64,000 bases of DNA from assembly GCF_026015885.1 (NCBI RefSeq), contig NZ_JAPDUG010000001.1:434001-498000 (forward strand). The letters are read 5' to 3'. This DNA is from Halocynthiibacter sp. SDUM655004. GTDB taxonomy: Bacteria > Pseudomonadota > Alphaproteobacteria > Rhodobacterales > Rhodobacteraceae. Positions 60,672-64,000 of the stretch are shown one piece after another (within the stretch, counting starts at the first letter, position 1; every line of letters starts with the position of its first letter). The translations under genes and the position numbers were made by a program. Below the pieces are notes generated by a model. It searched no databases. It was given only the letters and a program-made list of their open reading frames with translations, and was not told where the DNA came from.

Positions 60672-63041
60672 CTACTCTCCGTAAGGCACCCAGATGTTCT
60701 TGACCTCGGTGGCGTGCCCAAGGAACTCGCGGCCTTCGCCATCTTTGCCGAACCAGTCGCGCGCTTGGCCTTGGTTAAGCCATGTGCGCTTGAGGTTAGA
60801 TGCCGATGCTGCCTCTAGAGTTGCCGTCAAGTCAGGCGTAGAGGAGAAACTCCACACTGCATCCACATCCATGTGATCGGCCAGCGTTTTCCCAAGGTCG
60901 GCATGGTCGCCTGTCACGATACTTACCACACCCGCAGGAACATCTGATGTCTCGAGCACCTGATAGAAATCGGTTGCGGCAAGGGGGAAGGCTTGGCTTG
61001 CGCAAAGGATTGCGGTGTTGCCCATTGCGATCGCAGGAGCCATCACTGAAATCGCGCCAAGAAGCGGCGCCTCATCCGGACACAGGGCGCCGATCACGCC
61101 AACCGGTTCTTTCATCGCCAATGCAACGCCACGGATCGGAACCCCGTGGGCCTGACCGTCGTATTTGTCGGCCCATGCCGCATAGGTGAACAAACGAGAA
61201 ATCGTGGCTTCAACCTCGGCTTTGCCACTATGTTTCTTGCTTTTGGGCTGCATCTCGCCGAGCCGCGCGGCAAATTCCTCGGCACGCGCTGAAAGGTTCT
61301 CGGCGATGTAGTAAAGGATCTGCGCACGCAGGTGCCCCGTTGTCTTGGCCCAGCCAGCGGCTTTGTGCGCAGCTTCGACCGCGTTGCGGATATCCTTGCG
61401 ATTACCGATGCCGACGTGACCCAGCAGGTGGCCTTTCGGCCCATAGACAGGTTTTGAGTAGCCGCCGTCTGGGCGCGCTTGTTTCCCGCCGATATAGAAT
61501 TTTGCAGTACGATCAAGCCCATCGACAACCGGTGATTTCGGCGCGGCAATCGGAGCGACTGGTGCAAGTTTTTTCGCCGTGGTTTTGGGTTTTGTATAGG
61601 CAGCAAGCCCCTCCCAGCCGCCTTCGCGGCCCATACCGCTTTCGCGACGTCCGCCAAATCCGGCGGCCGCATCAAAGAGGTTGGTTGCATTGACCCAAAC
61701 AACGCCCGCAACCAGTTTTGGCGCGATATCAAGTGCGAGGTTTATGTTCTCCGTCCAGAGCGTGGCGGCCAATCCATAGCGCGTGTTATTGGCAAGCTGC
61801 ACAGCCTCAGAGGGGGTGCGGAACGTTGTAGCACAGAGGACAGGCCCGAAGATTTCCTCCTGCATGAGCGGCGAGGCGCTGTGCAGGTCGGTAATCAATG
61901 TTGGTGGATAGAAACAACCTTCGACAGGCATGTCGCAAGGAGCGTGATAGACCTCGCCATCACCGCCATGGGTTTTCACGAGGTTGGTGATGGTTTCAAG
62001 CTGCACTGGATCAACGATTGCACCTACGTCGATGCATTTATCAAGTGGATCGCCGATGCGAAGGCTGGCCATACGTTTGCGTAAGCGGGCATAGAATTCT
62101 TCCGCAATACCTTCCTGCACCAAGAGGCGTGACCCTGCACAACAGACTTGCCCTTGATTGAACCAGATCGCATCAACAAGCCCCTCAATGGCACTGTCGA
62201 TATCGGCATCCTCGAATACGATGTAAGGGGATTTGCCGCCCAGTTCGAGCGTGAGGGATTTGCCTTGCCCTGCGGTGGCCTCGCGGATTCTGCGGCCAAC
62301 CGAGGTGCTGCCGGTAAAGGCAACTTTGTCCACGTCCTCATGCGTGACAATGGCTTCGCCCGTTTTCCCGTCGCCCGTTACGATGTTGATAACGCCCTTC
62401 GGTACATCAGCTTCTACACAGATCTCAGCAAAGAGGAGTGCGGTGAGCGAGGTATACTCCGCCGGTTTCAACACAACGGTATTGCCGGTTGCGATGGCAG
62501 GCGCGATTTTCCACGCGAGCATTAAAAGCGGGAAGTTCCACGGGATGACCTGCCCACAAACGCCGATTGCCTCTGCCTCGGGCAGTTCGCTTTCCATGAG
62601 CTGCGCCATGCCAGCGTGGAAATAGAAATGTCGCGCGACAAGCGGGATGTCGATATCGCGGCTTTCGCGGATCGGTTTCCCGTTGTCGAGTGTTTCCAGA
62701 ACAGCAAAGAGGCGCGCGTGTTTCTGCAAAAGGCGGGCGATTGCATAAAGCACCTTGGCGCGCTCATGCCCCTTGGTCTTGGACCATTTCGGGAATGCCG
62801 CGCGGGCAGCGGAAACGGCTTTGTTCACCTCGGCTTTACCTGCTTGCGAAATTATCGCGAGCTCTTCGCCTGTTGCTGGATTGCGCGTTGCAAAGCCTTT
62901 GGCAGGGGAGGTGAACTCACCATTGATGAAATGGCCGAACTTGCCGTCTTTTTCTTTGATCCACGCCATGGCCTCGGCGCTGCTTTCGGGCGCGGGGCCA
63001 TATGTCATGGAGTCAAAAACCTCTTTCACGTTTACGGTCAT
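60672..63041 (-). CDS. ALDH16-type two-domain aldehyde dehydrogenase
   Basis: The 789-residue protein joins a complete aldehyde dehydrogenase domain (residues about 20-500, catalytic Cys near 299 in GQVCCAGSR, Rossmann GSTSVGRRI, and the E in LELGGKSP) to a second, shortened ALDH-like domain (about 520-789) whose catalytic site is lost. This is the ALDH16 family architecture. It starts 3 bp after deoC, and the pair is co-transcribed. Deoxyribose-phosphate aldolase makes acetaldehyde, so acetaldehyde is one plausible substrate; that is inference. Confidence 0.92.
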   Translation of the reverse strand: MTVNVKEVFDSMTYGPAPESSAEAMAWIKEKDGKFGHFINGEFTSPAKGFATRNPATGEELAIISQAGKAEVNKAVSAARAAFPKWSKTKGHERAKVLYAIARLLQKHARLFAVLETLDNGKPIRESRDIDIPLVARHFYFHAGMAQLMESELPEAEAIGVCGQVIPWNFPLLMLAWKIAPAIATGNTVVLKPAEYTSLTALLFAEICVEADVPKGVINIVTGDGKTGEAIVTHEDVDKVAFTGSTSVGRRIREATAGQGKSLTLELGGKSPYIVFEDADIDSAIEGLVDAIWFNQGQVCCAGSRLLVQEGIAEEFYARLRKRMASLRIGDPLDKCIDVGAIVDPVQLETITNLVKTHGGDGEVYHAPCDMPVEGCFYPPTLITDLHSASPLMQEEIFGPVLCATTFRTPSEAVQLANNTRYGLAATLWTENINLALDIAPKLVAGVVWVNATNLFDAAAGFGGRRESGMGREGGWEGLAAYTKPKTTAKKLAPVAPIAAPKSPVVDGLDRTAKFYIGGKQARPDGGYSKPVYGPKGHLLGHVGIGNRKDIRNAVEAAHKAAGWAKTTGHLRAQILYYIAENLSARAEEFAARLGEMQPKSKKHSGKAEVEATISRLFTYAAWADKYDGQAHGVPIRGVALAMKEPVGVIGALCPDEAPLLGAISVMAPAIAMGNTAILCASQAFPLAATDFYQVLETSDVPAGVVSIVTGDHADLGKTLADHMDVDAVWSFSSTPDLTATLEAASASNLKRTWLNQGQARDWFGKDGEGREFLGHATEVKNIWVPYGE

Positions 63042-63044
63042 AAT

Positions 63045-64000
63045 CTATCCAATCGCGTGGCGGTAATCGGCGGAGTAGCGGCCGGTGACCTGATGTTCGA
63101 GTTGTCGTTCGATGTCGCCCAGAAGCGAGCTTGCGCCGAAGCGGAAGAGGTCTGGCTGAAGCCAGCGGTCTCCGAGTTCGTCCTTGATGAGGGCAAGGTA
63201 AGTGAGGGCATCCTTGGCTTTGGAAATCCCGCCCGCAGGTTTGTACCCGACACGGAATCCCGTACGCGCGTGATAGGCGCGGATGGCGCGGATCATCACA
63301 AGGCTTACGGGCAGAGTGGCATTCACTGGCTCCTTGCCCGTTGAGGTTTTGATGAAATCAGCGCCTGCCATCATGCACACAAGGCTTGCTTTGGCGACGT
63401 TGCGCAGAGTGCCGAGCTCGCCTGTGGCCAAAATCGCCTTAACATGAGCGTCACCACAGGATTCACGCATGGCGCGCATCTCGTCATAGATTGCCTGCCA
63501 GTTTCCGGTAAGGGCGTGGCGGCGGGATATGACGATATCAATCTCCTTGGCACCTGCGTGAACGCTCTCGCGGATTTCCTGTAGTCTTAGGGGAAGCGGC
63601 GAGAGACCCGCGGGAAAGCCCGTGGAAACAGCGGCAACGGGAATGCCGGTCCCATCAAGTGCCTTGACCGCGGTTTCGACCATATCGTGATAAACACAAA
63701 CCGCGCCTGTTGTGATTGGCGGCATGTCGAGCGCGTCGAGAATGTCCTGCCGCACCGGATGAGCAGCTTTGGCACATAGGCGGCGCACGCGTCCCCATGT
63801 GTCGTCGCCCGAAAGTGTTGTGAGGTCGATCATTGTGATCGCCTTCAGGAGCCACGCGGCCTGATACTCCTTCTTGACCGAGCGCCGTCCTGGAAGTGTT
63901 TTTGCGCGGCGTTCAATGGCGGATGTGTTGGCCTGTGCGGCGGCAACCCAATCCATATCAAGCTCCATACCGGCATTGCGCGGCTCATGGAGTTGGGGCA
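63045..64000 (-). CDS. deoC: Deoxyribose-phosphate aldolase (5' partial)
   Basis: DeoC cleaves 2-deoxyribose-5-phosphate to glyceraldehyde-3-phosphate and acetaldehyde. The Schiff-base lysine is in ADFIKTSTGKEP, and KPAGGI and AILATGELG follow the class I aldolase pattern. The frame stays open to the right edge: codons upstream of ATG 63968 read PQLHEPRNAG, as in longer DeoC proteins, so the true start probably lies beyond the window. An internal start at 63968 cannot be excluded. The gene precedes ALDH16 by 3 bp. Confidence 0.93.
   Translation of the reverse strand, partial: PQLHEPRNAGMELDMDWVAAAQANTSAIERRAKTLPGRRSVKKEYQAAWLLKAITMIDLTTLSGDDTWGRVRRLCAKAAHPVRQDILDALDMPPITTGAVCVYHDMVETAVKALDGTGIPVAAVSTGFPAGLSPLPLRLQEIRESVHAGAKEIDIVISRRHALTGNWQAIYDEMRAMRESCGDAHVKAILATGELGTLRNVAKASLVCMMAGADFIKTSTGKEPVNATLPVSLVMIRAIRAYHARTGFRVGYKPAGGISKAKDALTYLALIKDELGDRWLQPDLFRFGASSLLGDIERQLEHQVTGRYSADYRHAIG

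Noticed and set aside
1-64000. CRISPR arrays, tRNA, rRNA, insertion sequences and prophage genes
   Set aside because: I saw no repeat-spacer pattern, cloverleaf, transposase or phage gene while reading both strands; short tRNA genes could still be missed by eye.

Overview
The window looks like chromosomal DNA from an alphaproteobacterium of the Rhodobacterales (Roseobacter group). The evidence is gene content and protein style: a hemF/hemE/hemC haem cluster, a long roseobacter-type UrtB, a two-domain ALDH16 beside deoC, the MoxR-DUF58-DUF4159 membrane cluster, a DUF5928 glycosyltransferase, and moderately GC-rich coding DNA. Genes are tightly packed, with many ATGA/TGATG overlaps and convergent pairs that overlap at their stop codons. 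I saw no rRNA, tRNA, insertion sequence, prophage or CRISPR array. clpS is cut by the left edge and deoC by the right edge.

Layout. 1-5.2 kb: clpS end, an RsmC-like methyltransferase, a degenerate short-chain dehydrogenase, then hemF, hemE and hemC. 5.2-10.7 kb: a D-2-hydroxyacid dehydrogenase, a GntR/FCD regulator and a TRAP transporter (dctPQM); a shared 12-bp motif ties the regulator to the transporter promoter. 10.8-12.1 kb: a divergent Hpt protein and NarL-type response regulator. 12.1-19.1 kb: the urea ABC transporter urtABCDE with a divergent LysR regulator. 19.1-27.7 kb: an incomplete denitrification island (nirK-nirV, norCBQD, nnrS) with four FNR-type boxes; no nosZ, nar/nap or norEF lies here. 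27.7-34.9 kb: a second GntR/FCD regulator, an OmpA lipoprotein, an AraC-MGMT repair protein, nth, a PfkB kinase, a DenD-like epimerase, a threonine/serine dehydratase and a sulfotransferase. 34.9-42.8 kb: a GT14-DUF5928 glycosyltransferase, a HIT protein, an ABC ATPase without a permease, a zinc-finger protein, polA, a WYL regulator with a VOC protein, and DUF1285. 42.9-50.7 kb: the MoxR cluster, a small periplasmic protein and DUF599. 50.7-54.7 kb: glycolate oxidase glcDEF. 54.7-64 kb: a secreted protease, hsp20 with a ROSE-like RNA thermometer, an ECF sigma factor with a membrane VWA protein, an alpha/beta hydrolase with two membrane proteins, ALDH16 and deoC.

How the genes work together. 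NirK reduces nitrite to NO, NorCB reduces NO to N2O, NorQD assist NorCB assembly, and NirV and NnrS are accessory; matching FNR-type boxes precede nirK, norC and nnrS. Urea import, glycolate oxidation and hydroxy- or oxo-acid uptake fit a marine heterotroph living on phytoplankton exudates. The most useful non-coding signals are the ROSE-like hairpin before hsp20, a TTGGT-N11-ACCA dyad shared by the second FCD regulator and glcDEF (suggesting the regulator is GlcC-like), and a LysR dyad between urtA and its divergent regulator. All functional calls rest on reading motifs by eye; no database search was run.
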